A DNA stretch of 64,000 nucleotides from Monoglobus pectinilyticus. Its GTDB lineage: Bacteria; Bacillota; Clostridia; Monoglobales; Monoglobaceae. The stretch covers positions 248,001 to 312,000 of the forward strand of contig NZ_CP020991.1 in NCBI RefSeq assembly GCF_002874775.1, given 5' to 3'. The notes below the pieces were generated by a model, which was not told the origin of the DNA, did not search any database, and saw nothing but the letters and a program-made list of their open reading frames with translations. A program made the position numbers and the translations under genes. Of the stretch, positions 9,263 to 18,372 are shown piece after piece. Within the stretch, counting starts at the first letter, position 1. Every line of letters begins with the position of its first letter.

Positions 9263-12200
9263 TTACTGCCATCCTAAATAATTTTTACATTTTTGTGTAA
9301 ATGTTGTTTCTCCATATAATAAACCGCATGTCATATCATAAATGAGTTTATTATAATCCTCCGCATAGTATTCATTTAGAACTCCATTTATATTTCCATT
9401 ATAGAAAGAAAAATATGGCATATTACTACCAGGATCATCATAGTTTCCTGTTTTTTCTGCATCTAAACTAGCCAAAAATGATGGATGGTTTACAAAATAA
9501 TGTCTGTTATTATTTTTTAAGATTTCATTGCCTTCATTGTTGTAAATGCCGGAATAATTCTGTTCATTTGGTCCGCCTGCGTATATTGCAAAAGATTTAT
9601 TAGCGTCATTTATTAAATCTTTGTATTTATTATATGTTACCATAAAGTTATCTGCTTTTTGAGCAGATTTTACACGTTCTCTATTGTGTATACGTCCTGT
9701 TATCAATGAAATGTCATATTCCATTTCAAATGAAATTATTGTATTTGTAATTTTTTGACCATATGGCACACCACACATATAAAATTGATTATTTGCCGCA
9801 CTCAAATACAAATCCTTTACCTTTCTAAGCTGGTCATTATAATACCCATTGTCCGGTTCAAGTTCTACATTATAACTTTCAACTCCACTTTCTCCACCTT
9901 CATAATTTGAATAAAACAAGCCCGGCTGCATCATAACTATATCGAATAAATCTTCGTTTGTATTTAGTGTTTTACCTGTATTAGCAGCTTCCGCTATGTT
10001 TGTCCATTCAGTTTCATTAGTGCTGTATGGAATCCAAAACAGGCTTTTATTCTTTCTATGTATAAATTCTGATATCTGAGAACGGTTTTTATATGCAAAC
10101 GTTGGATTTCCATAAGCGTCTTTCATGCTATCAGGGTCTTCTCTTCCAAAATATAATCCTGTTATATTCCCTTCACCAAATCGACTTGCAATATTGTTAT
10201 ATATTACATTCGTTACATACATATATTTATCAAGCAAATCTTGTTCTGTTGTTTTTTCCGGGTTTGTTGAAAACTCCACTTCATCATTTATTCCTGTATG
10301 CGCAAGATGCGGTGTGCCTATATATAATTCTGGCATTTGAATTTTATCGCTTCTTCCTGAATTTGCTGAAGTCAATCCGCTTTTCATATTACTTATAATA
10401 TTTGCAACTCTATCTGTTGTTTTTGATATTACACTATTTATCCGCTCGTCTGTTATGTCTTGATTATACTTCTGGTTGAACTTATTATACCCTATTGTAT
10501 CCTGGTCAAAATCCACGTCACGGATTGAAATTACAAATCCAACCTTTTTATTGCCTATCATATCAAAATAATTTTTAAAGAATTCAGGAGTATATTGATA
10601 TTCACTGCCTTTATCATTCATATAACGGCTTGAAATAGTAAGGTTATAATCTTGGTTTGGTTCCATCTCAGAATCATAAAGCATAATATATACAGTCTTT
10701 TCACCGTCCTTTACAACTCTTACATTTTTCAATCCTTCGTCCAGCGTAAATAAACAGCTCATTATTGATTTACACATCTCTGCTCTTGTGATTGTATCTT
10801 TTGGATTAAAGCTATTTCCGTCTCCCACCATTATTTTATTGCAGTATAATTGCCTTACCGCCTCTAAATAATACTGGTTTATTTTCCATTTATCACTCAA
10901 TCCCTTATTGCTGTTCCAATTACTCATTTGGTCGCATGACATGTTTTCACTATATGTATATAACTTGTTTGGTACTTTTGTATCTTCCACTGCTCCCATA
11001 AATACTGACTTTATTATATATGCTGACTCATCTCTTGGGATTTCACTGTAAAAATAACTGTCGTCGATTGCTTTCCCTGCATATATATCTATATTTTGCG
11101 TCATATACCGTATATAGTTTCTCGCCCAATACTCTGCATTTGGATTTGCATTTTCTAATTCTACGTCTGCGCTTTCCAGTAATATTTTAAATAATTCCGC
11201 TCTTGTAACCGGGTCTATTGCATTTACTTTTCCTTGGTCGTCTCCTCCTATTGCTCCTATATTTGTTGCCTTAAACAAATACGGATAGTACCATGTTTCT
11301 GTTCGTTCTTGCAAATCTCCATACTTCTTTACCTTATATTTTTCATTTGCATTATATATATTTGGCACTACTCCGTCAAACTCTGTTCTCACTCCTCTTA
11401 CTATTTCTAAATCAGGCTCCGGCGTTGGTATTACATACCATTCCTGTTCTTCAACAACATTTGTTTTACCCCAACCTGAATCCAACTTTTGATATACTTC
11501 AACATCATTCTTATCATAACCATATGGCTTTGTAAACCTTATATTATCATATAAATATTCGCCTTCCGCAACATAGTTTACTATATTTGTTTTATTTGCT
11601 ATTGATAACAAATACGAATACGTATCGATAATATTATATGTTCCTGATATTGCAGAACTCGTTCCATTTATACAATAACTTCCCTGACTATTTTTTGAGG
11701 TGATTATACTTGCTGTATTATCTTTATACACTACTACAGGGAATCTATACTGCAGGTTTTTATCAATGACTTGCTGAACATCATACTTTGATAAATCCGC
11801 ATTCTTAATCGTTATATTATTATCATTCGTGTACTGTCCTAACATTTCCTGATAATATTCAGCTATTGCGTTTGATTGCTTCACTTCATGAGCATTTCCT
11901 TGCGTCAAGTTATATACATCATCCGGTTCAGTGAATAAGTTATAGCTTTTAGTATTTCCCTTGATTTTACTAGCGATAGCCGGCAAGCATCCATAAATAT
12001 TTAATACAGAAGCAATTGACGCACCAAATTGGTTGGCAGTAACATTAGCAAAATCATGTTTTCCTGCTCTAAAGTCGCTATTATATATATTACCGTTCGA
12101 AAAAACGGACGTTTCATTCTCCGAAAGAATCATAACCTGCGATATGTTATTAAAGGCTCCGTACAGCTCTGATACATTTAGTCTCAGATTCAGCTCTGTT

Positions 12201-15200
12201 TCACAGTTTATTATTTCTTCCCTGCTTCCTTCATATCCTCCGCCGAGTAACATTACATATACTGCTATTCCTTTATTATTCAGTTCTTCAACCTTTTCTT
12301 CCAATGCGGTTTTATCTGTTATTTTTTGGACGAATAAAGTTATCAATTTGTTCCCATTTGTGGATATACTTTCCTCTTCGGTTAGCGCTTCCTCGCATCG
12401 TGCAAGCATAGTTTCCGCGTCTGTTGTTCCCGAATAGTCCTTGGACATCATTAGTCCCAGTGAATTCTTTGCGCTTTCTGCGTCTTTTGCATATCCATAG
12501 TTTGTATCGTCCACTAAAACTATTTCTGTTCCTTTGTTTGCCGAATCTATCAGTCCTTCAACTGAACTTGCCCATCTTTTTGTTGAACCCTGGTCAAACT
12601 TCTGCATATCAGCTGAACTATCAATTCCTATTGCCAATGTCACTGCCGAGCCTGTCTCTTCTATATCCTTGCTTATGTCTTCTTGTGTAAGCTCATTTTC
12701 CATTGCCAATGTCATTATATTTTCTGAATCTGCCGCTTGGACGCTTGTCTCCGCAGAACCGCTTGTTTGAATAAGAATTGATTTTCTGTCAATGTAACCC
12801 AAACCATCTCCTATACCAACAATAACTTTTATCTGTTTACCCAATGCGTCCGGGTCAACTGTAAACTGTACGCTTCTATAATCGTCGCATCCGTCAACAG
12901 GCAGGAATGTTCCTTGTCTTGCATTCCAGAAAAAGAATGGCGCCGCTTTTTCAGAACATCTATACTGGTCGTCTCGTATGGTAAGTTGATATATTCCCTT
13001 GCTCTCATCTATAACTGTCATTGACGCTGCTGTTATTTCGGGATATACGTCCGGGGCTGTTTCAGGATACATCTGGTCATATTCCATACCTATAGAACGT
13101 ATAGGCACATCGGTTGACGGTTTTATTGACGCGTCTTGCAGAACCGTTAAATCAAATCTTGCCTTCTCACCGTCATCGTATTGTCCTATTGCCGCCGTTA
13201 GAGTTACATCTGTATCTTTTCCGTATGCGTCCGGGCGGTGCACTTCTCCCGTGTTGCTTATGTATCCCTCGTGGCTGCTTGTCCATGTTATTTTGCTTCC
13301 TTTGGGTCCCTTCGCCGGCAGTGATATATTTTCGGTTATATTGTTTCCTATATTATCACTCATATATTTTCTCAGCCAGCGCATATCCTCTATCTCTATT
13401 GAGCTATACTTCTGCGCCTCTTCTGAATATACCGGCATACAGCCGTCTATATTTGAACCAAATGAATACATATATCCATATCGGCTCAGCGCTATGCTGT
13501 ATCCGTTTCCGCATACTATTTCTGTTATTTCTTTTCCTGCCAGACTTGTAACAACTGCCGGAGACTGCTGTGTTCCAGTCTTATTTAATCCGAGCTGATA
13601 GTTAGAGCCATTTCCCCACGCGTACACTGTTCCGTCATTTTTTATTGCAAAGCTCTGCAAGTTTTCAGCAAATACTGATTTTATATCGCTAAGCCCCGGT
13701 ACTTTTGCAGGTATATTTCTGCTCACTTTATCCCCATGCCCCAACTGACCTGATGCGTTTCTGCCCCAGCTGTATACGTTTCCTTTGTTGGTTAAAGCTA
13801 TACAATAATTGACGCTGGTTTTTATATCGACAAATTTTTCGTATGGCTCATCAAAGCTTACCTGAAGTTTTTGAGGAGTGTTTGCAGAACTATCCGTTCC
13901 GTTTCCAAGCTGTCCGTCTGTCCCTTCACCCCAAGTATATACTTCATTTCCGGCAATTGCAGCAACAAAGCTGTCTCCGGCTGATACTTTTGTAAAATTA
14001 TTTTTATCCGTTATTTGAACCGGGACTTTTGAATCTGTATTATTACCCTGACATAACTGTCCTAAATTATTGGCTCCCATCCCCCAAAGTGTTCCGTCGT
14101 TTTTTAGGAAAATACTGAACCCATCTCCTGCTGTGATCTGCTTTACATCTGATATATCTGATATTTTAGTCGGCACTTTATATTTACCGGCCGTGCCGCC
14201 CATAGGCTTATTAGTATTACTTCCAAAGCCCCATACATTGCCCTCTGTATCAAGCACCAAATTAAAATTCTTCCCGCGCTCAACTGACTTTGGGATAACG
14301 CCGTCTCCTAAAACTATTTCATGAGGCGCGTTGTGTTTAACTTCCTTATCTGTTCCGTCTCCATAATATCCTGTGCCCCAAGCAACTAATTTCCCTTCGC
14401 TGTTTATTCCTATTGTCTGTGCTCGCTGTGAGTCTATATCAATAAAATCATAGATATATTCTGATTTAAGCGGCTTTTGGTATTTTTTTGAAGATTTCAA
14501 TTCAAAACTGCTGTCGTCCGTCAGGCTTCCCCAGCGCCATAATGTTTTATTCACATCAACACCTATAGAAAACTTATCCCCGACTGCAACCTCATTTATA
14601 TTTTTAGTGTTTTCAACCTTTTTGAACGAGGCGTTATTTCCGTCAAACACCTGTCCTGCCTGGTATACTTCCCCCTGCAAAACATATGCAGTAGAGTTTC
14701 CTCCGGCAAAAACATTTTCAGGATATATTCCTGTTCGTATTGGGGCCGATGAGTATGTTTCATTTTCTCCTAAACTTCTGCCCAGCTGGCCATATGTATT
14801 ATCACCAAAAACATAAAGCTGGTTATCATTGCATATCATTGCCGTATGATTAGCTCCGGTTGCAATCTTTTTGACGTTGTCATAATCATTTAAGTAATTA
14901 AAGGGATTCGGCATACTTCCGCCCAGCTGACCTTTATCATTCTTGCCCCAAGCATAAAGTTTTCTACCATTAAGAGAATTATACCTATATGACTGATAAC
15001 TTCCGGCTTCTATAATTTCTCCACTGTCTACTCCGCGTGGCAAATCATAATATTCAACCTTACTTTCATCATCTATTTGCTTTTCTTTGTTAGAACCCCA
15101 GGAATATATTCTGTAATTTGAAACTGAACTTTCCTGTCTCAACGCAGAAGCGTGTTCTACTCCTGCTGTAATATCAGATATTCCTGTCAGAATTTCTACA

Positions 15201-17065
15201 GGTACATTTTTATTAACATAAGTTCCGTCTCCTAGCTGTGCGCTTGAATTATCTCCCCAGCCATACAAAACTCCGTCTTCTGTCAAAGCATATGATGTGT
15301 TGGCACGGGTTTCTGCTTTTGCTATTCTTTTATTTCCCCACACTGCTTTAACTTCTGTAAAATCCTCAGAATCAATATTTGTTCCGTTGCCTAGCTGTCC
15401 GCAGTCATTTTTTCCTTTTGCCATCACTTTTCCGTCTTCAACTTTAAGTATATAACTGTTTCCAAGGGCTATATTATGGTCTCTATACATTTCCGGTGAG
15501 TTTACATATGAATTAAATACTGAAACCTTTTTTAAACGAAATGAATCATTGTCATTTTCAGGTATAAATATTGTGCTCCCGTATGATGTTACTGACTGAT
15601 AGTCAACCAAATCCAGTTTATATTTCTCATCATATAAATTGAATTCCATCCATGAATCATAATATGGATCATACAGACACGGTCTGTCCTCCGTGGTATA
15701 TTTATGTCCTTCATCGTCACCGCCAAACCATGATGTTCCGCCCTGATAATACAGGCAACTACCTAAGTTTGTAAATATTCCGCCGAATATACCGATATTA
15801 TCTGAATTAGAGGGTCTTATTTCGCCTCTTTTCCATGTTTCATCTATAGTATCATAAATATATACATCATTTGAATGCTGATCAGCATACCAATCATGTC
15901 CGGCAGTAAAATAAATCCTGCCGTTAGCGGCTGTTGAAACTCTTCCCTTTAAAGAGTGAATTTCGCCTTTCTGCACAGGAATTGTCCACTGGTCATTTTC
16001 AGGTGAATATTTATATAGACTAACCTCTCCGCTGGAGTCACTCGGAGAGCTCCCTGCCGGATTTCCTGACACAATACCTCCGCCAATGTAAATATTTCCG
16101 TTCACAGCATGAGCGTTAAAATATGAGCCTGTCTGCGGCATGTTTGACTTTTGAGACCATGTTTTTGTATTTGTGTTAAAAGCCTGAACCTCGTTGCCTG
16201 CCGCATTTGGACCAGCCCCTCCAATTACATATATTATATCACCTATTGCTGCAACTCCGGCATATGCTCTGTACGTTGGAATCACCGGATAAATTGACCA
16301 ACTATCGTTTGATATATTATATGCAAATGTGGCGTCTGAATCAAAACAATAAATATATCCATTACACTGAGTAACAGGAACTCCCGTACCTACGCTTCCG
16401 TCGACAGAACGGCTGTATGAAATATTAAATCCACCGCCATCTGCATAGTCGAAATTTTCCGAATATTTTTTAACTTTCTCGCTGTAGGCAGTCTCCTCAT
16501 CATTTTCATCTGACAGAAGCATTAACTCACTTTCATTTTGTATCAAATATGTATTATGTTCATACGTCTCTTTACTATTACCAGGGATAACAAATACTGT
16601 TTCTTTGTATCTATATCCGGCAGCATACACTTTCAGGATATGCTTTCCCTCCGGTATACTGTCAAAATGTGCAATACCATTCGAATCAGAAACAGCATGA
16701 TCTTCATCAACTGATACATCTGCATTCGACACAATTATTCCGTCTTGTGTAGCAATCTTAATTTCTATCTGACGTGAAAATTCTTCACCTGCATTATTAT
16801 CCAGCAACGCAGGTGAAGGAATAGTTTCCTGCGGTTTGGAACTTTCAGGCGTTTCAACCGGCTCCTGAGTAAATGTTAATTCTGTAGGCTCCGGAGTTGT
16901 ATCAACCGGTTGCTTTGTAACTTTATCCTCAAATTCCGGCAGCGTTACATTTTCAGAAACATCAACGTCGTTATTCTCTTCCCCCTGAGAATTTACTATA
17001 CCAAAATTACTCATACATATTAACATTGACATTGCCAATATTAGACTTATTATCCTTCGCTTCAC
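9263..17065 (-). CDS. Giant secreted S-layer-type protein: Kelch, RCC1, VWA-like, SLH and DUF4855-like domains
   Basis: A 2600-residue protein starting at GTG 17065 behind AGGAGGGAG. By eye: signal peptide 1-26; Pro/Thr/Glu-rich linker 27-95; carboxypeptidase-regulatory-like sandwich 98-162; Kelch-type propeller about 230-520 (GDIIYVIGG, GNIYIGGG); RCC1-type repeats about 540-1210 (many copies of YxWGxNxxGQLGxG); bacterial Ig-like module about 1225-1310 (ITWTSSHEGYISNTGEV); a VWA-like domain about 1474-1640 (LAIGIDSSADM); a region 1675-1835 resembling C39-type peptidases but lacking the catalytic Cys; an SLH-like region about 1930-2105 (ITRAEMCKSIM); and a putative DUF4855-like barrel 2120-2600. 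SLH modules bind cell-wall polymers, so the protein is probably displayed at the surface with two propellers facing outward. It heads an operon with the DUF6273/stalk gene. Its ligand is unknown. Confidence 0.85.
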   Translation of the reverse strand: MKRRIISLILAMSMLICMSNFGIVNSQGEENNDVDVSENVTLPEFEDKVTKQPVDTTPEPTELTFTQEPVETPESSKPQETIPSPALLDNNAGEEFSRQIEIKIATQDGIIVSNADVSVDEDHAVSDSNGIAHFDSIPEGKHILKVYAAGYRYKETVFVIPGNSKETYEHNTYLIQNESELMLLSDENDEETAYSEKVKKYSENFDYADGGGFNISYSRSVDGSVGTGVPVTQCNGYIYCFDSDATFAYNISNDSWSIYPVIPTYRAYAGVAAIGDIIYVIGGAGPNAAGNEVQAFNTNTKTWSQKSNMPQTGSYFNAHAVNGNIYIGGGIVSGNPAGSSPSDSSGEVSLYKYSPENDQWTIPVQKGEIHSLKGRVSTAANGRIYFTAGHDWYADQHSNDVYIYDTIDETWKRGEIRPSNSDNIGIFGGIFTNLGSCLYYQGGTSWFGGDDEGHKYTTEDRPCLYDPYYDSWMEFNLYDEKYKLDLVDYQSVTSYGSTIFIPENDNDSFRLKKVSVFNSYVNSPEMYRDHNIALGNSYILKVEDGKVMAKGKNDCGQLGNGTNIDSEDFTEVKAVWGNKRIAKAETRANTSYALTEDGVLYGWGDNSSAQLGDGTYVNKNVPVEILTGISDITAGVEHASALRQESSVSNYRIYSWGSNKEKQIDDESKVEYYDLPRGVDSGEIIEAGSYQSYRYNSLNGRKLYAWGKNDKGQLGGSMPNPFNYLNDYDNVKKIATGANHTAMICNDNQLYVFGDNTYGQLGRSLGENETYSSAPIRTGIYPENVFAGGNSTAYVLQGEVYQAGQVFDGNNASFKKVENTKNINEVAVGDKFSIGVDVNKTLWRWGSLTDDSSFELKSSKKYQKPLKSEYIYDFIDIDSQRAQTIGINSEGKLVAWGTGYYGDGTDKEVKHNAPHEIVLGDGVIPKSVERGKNFNLVLDTEGNVWGFGSNTNKPMGGTAGKYKVPTKISDISDVKQITAGDGFSIFLKNDGTLWGMGANNLGQLCQGNNTDSKVPVQITDKNNFTKVSAGDSFVAAIAGNEVYTWGEGTDGQLGNGTDSSANTPQKLQVSFDEPYEKFVDIKTSVNYCIALTNKGNVYSWGRNASGQLGHGDKVSRNIPAKVPGLSDIKSVFAENLQSFAIKNDGTVYAWGNGSNYQLGLNKTGTQQSPAVVTSLAGKEITEIVCGNGYSIALSRYGYMYSFGSNIDGCMPVYSEEAQKYSSIEIEDMRWLRKYMSDNIGNNITENISLPAKGPKGSKITWTSSHEGYISNTGEVHRPDAYGKDTDVTLTAAIGQYDDGEKARFDLTVLQDASIKPSTDVPIRSIGMEYDQMYPETAPDVYPEITAASMTVIDESKGIYQLTIRDDQYRCSEKAAPFFFWNARQGTFLPVDGCDDYRSVQFTVDPDALGKQIKVIVGIGDGLGYIDRKSILIQTSGSAETSVQAADSENIMTLAMENELTQEDISKDIEETGSAVTLAIGIDSSADMQKFDQGSTKRWASSVEGLIDSANKGTEIVLVDDTNYGYAKDAESAKNSLGLMMSKDYSGTTDAETMLARCEEALTEEESISTNGNKLITLFVQKITDKTALEEKVEELNNKGIAVYVMLLGGGYEGSREEIINCETELNLRLNVSELYGAFNNISQVMILSENETSVFSNGNIYNSDFRAGKHDFANVTANQFGASIASVLNIYGCLPAIASKIKGNTKSYNLFTEPDDVYNLTQGNAHEVKQSNAIAEYYQEMLGQYTNDNNITIKNADLSKYDVQQVIDKNLQYRFPVVVYKDNTASIITSKNSQGSYCINGTSSAISGTYNIIDTYSYLLSIANKTNIVNYVAEGEYLYDNIRFTKPYGYDKNDVEVYQKLDSGWGKTNVVEEQEWYVIPTPEPDLEIVRGVRTEFDGVVPNIYNANEKYKVKKYGDLQERTETWYYPYLFKATNIGAIGGDDQGKVNAIDPVTRAELFKILLESADVELENANPNAEYWARNYIRYMTQNIDIYAGKAIDDSYFYSEIPRDESAYIIKSVFMGAVEDTKVPNKLYTYSENMSCDQMSNWNSNKGLSDKWKINQYYLEAVRQLYCNKIMVGDGNSFNPKDTITRAEMCKSIMSCLFTLDEGLKNVRVVKDGEKTVYIMLYDSEMEPNQDYNLTISSRYMNDKGSEYQYTPEFFKNYFDMIGNKKVGFVISIRDVDFDQDTIGYNKFNQKYNQDITDERINSVISKTTDRVANIISNMKSGLTSANSGRSDKIQMPELYIGTPHLAHTGINDEVEFSTNPEKTTEQDLLDKYMYVTNVIYNNIASRFGEGNITGLYFGREDPDSMKDAYGNPTFAYKNRSQISEFIHRKNKSLFWIPYSTNETEWTNIAEAANTGKTLNTNEDLFDIVMMQPGLFYSNYEGGESGVESYNVELEPDNGYYNDQLRKVKDLYLSAANNQFYMCGVPYGQKITNTIISFEMEYDISLITGRIHNRERVKSAQKADNFMVTYNKYKDLINDANKSFAIYAGGPNEQNYSGIYNNEGNEILKNNNRHYFVNHPSFLASLDAEKTGNYDDPGSNMPYFSFYNGNINGVLNEYYAEDYNKLIYDMTCGLLYGETTFTQKCKNYLGWQ

Positions 17066-17222
17066 TTTTTCTCCCTCCTAATTTCTCTTTTTTCTTTTTT
17101 GTTTTTTTACTTAATTAAAATGCAAATTTAATATTTTCATATAAAACAAATTTAAAAATATTTTCTTCAAAGTATGTATTACTTAAAACAATTGATATAT
17201 TACAATATTTTCGGATGATAAA

Positions 17223-17252
17223 AGTATAATTAAAATTCATATAATACTGCAA
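17223..17252 (-). promoter_or_regulatory. Candidate promoter for the giant surface protein operon
   Basis: On the minus strand TTGCAG (17252-17247), an 18-bp spacer, then TATACT (17228-17223). This leaves a leader of about 150 bases before the GTG at 17065. The surroundings are very AT-rich, so chance matches are likely. Confidence 0.4.
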
Positions 17253-18049
17253 TCTCTAACACGAACTTATTTTCATTTTTTCACTTCCTTTCTTTAAAAT
17301 TAATTCAAATATCATAAATAAATTTTTTTGAAATACTAAATATATTGTAATATACTATTTTTTATAGTTCAAAGAAATATTTAAAATGTCTGAATGAAAA
17401 TATTAATTGATTAACAATAATTAAACCATTTAACTATAAATAGCTAAAAAAATATGCGTAAAGAGAAAATTAATAAATTTAACTTTCTATTTACAGTTTA
17501 TAATTCACGATATTATACATATTATATTTTAATAATTTATAATAAGTATTATTATGTATATTTCTGTGTTAATGCAAAAATAAAATAAAAATAATTTTTA
17601 ATAACCGCATATTATATTGGATTATTTTTACAATATTATTATTGTATATATTACCAAATTGTCATAGAATTGTCAACATTTTTATGTATATTTTCTTTTA
17701 TTTTAATGAATAAGTTATATTTAATAAATAATTATAATAATTAAGATAATAAATAAATCAAATCTAGCTATTATATAATAACTAGATTTTTAATAGAAAT
17801 TTATGATATTCTATTAATTAATATAATATATTTTAAAAATAATTTTAAGTTCTGCGTTAATTTTACTCAAATTTATACCATATTCTAAATTCTTATTTTA
17901 TTATCAATTTATATCAATTAACATATTATATTAATTTTAAAGCTCCTCATATCTTTCTAATAATTTTATAATGTTCTACAAATATCTAGTTATTAAATTT
18001 ATACCTATTGAATAAAATATATAAATATTTTTTACTATACAAATACTAA

Positions 18050-18078
18050 TTGACATACAAGTTAGAGTGTGCTAACCT
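18050..18078 (+). promoter_or_regulatory. feoAB promoter
   Basis: TTGACA (18050-18055), a 17-bp spacer, then TAACCT (18073-18078). The -35 is perfect and the -10 is weak. The spacer holds an inverted repeat (next entry), which fits a repressible iron-uptake promoter. The feoA ATG is at 18128. Confidence 0.55.
18061..18076. promoter_or_regulatory. Candidate metalloregulator operator over the feoAB promoter
   Basis: The inverted repeat GTTAG-N6-CTAAC lies between the -35 and -10 elements and overlaps the -10. The half-site is similar to the TTAGG/CCTAA half-sites of DtxR/IdeR-type iron repressors and unlike the A/T-rich GATAAT Fur box. Binding here would block polymerase. No regulator gene is in the window. 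Confidence 0.45.
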
Positions 18079-18127
18079 ATATGTGAGGAAATAGCTTGAT
18101 CATGCTTTTGATAAGGAGTGTTTATTA

Positions 18128-18349
18128 ATGAAAACGCTTAAAGATGCAGAATGCGGCAGTACTGTCAAAGTTGTCAAACTTAATGGCAGCGGTGCATTAA
18201 AACGAAGAATAATGGATATGGGAATAACGAAAGGTACTGCTATAAGTGTTCGCAAACTTGCGCCTTTGGGAGACCCAATGGAATTAAGAGTAAGAGGTTA
18301 TGAACTGTCTCTTAGAAAATGTGACGCTGAACTTATAGAGATTGATTAA
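18128..18349 (+). CDS. feoA: Ferrous iron transport protein A
   Basis: A 73-residue SH3-like FeoA of usual length, with the family core LKRRIMDMGITKGTAISVRKLAPLGDPMELRVRGYELSLRK. FeoA is a small cytoplasmic partner of the FeoB Fe(II) transporter. It starts at ATG 18128 behind AAGGAG and is followed after 23 bases by feoB, so the two form an operon. The promoter at 18050-18078 carries a candidate metal-responsive operator. Confidence 0.93.
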   Translation: MKTLKDAECGSTVKVVKLNGSGALKRRIMDMGITKGTAISVRKLAPLGDPMELRVRGYELSLRKCDAELIEID

Positions 18350-18372
18350 CATACATATTTAAGGAGAAATCT

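Larger units (their letters stand above)
17066..18127. other. 1.06-kb AT-rich intergenic region with no gene seen
   Basis: This stretch separates the divergent giant surface gene and feoA. It is very AT-rich, holds no convincing reading frame, tRNA or structured RNA, and is far longer than other gaps here. A promoter candidate lies at each end. The middle (about 17300-18040) is nearly pure A/T and could be a nucleoid-protein site, a degraded gene or a bent-DNA region. Confidence 0.6.

Noticed and set aside
12999-13598. A 199-codon plus-strand frame within the giant gene
   Set aside because: It is antisense to the RCC1/Ig-like coding region, shows no ribosome site and no recognisable domain.
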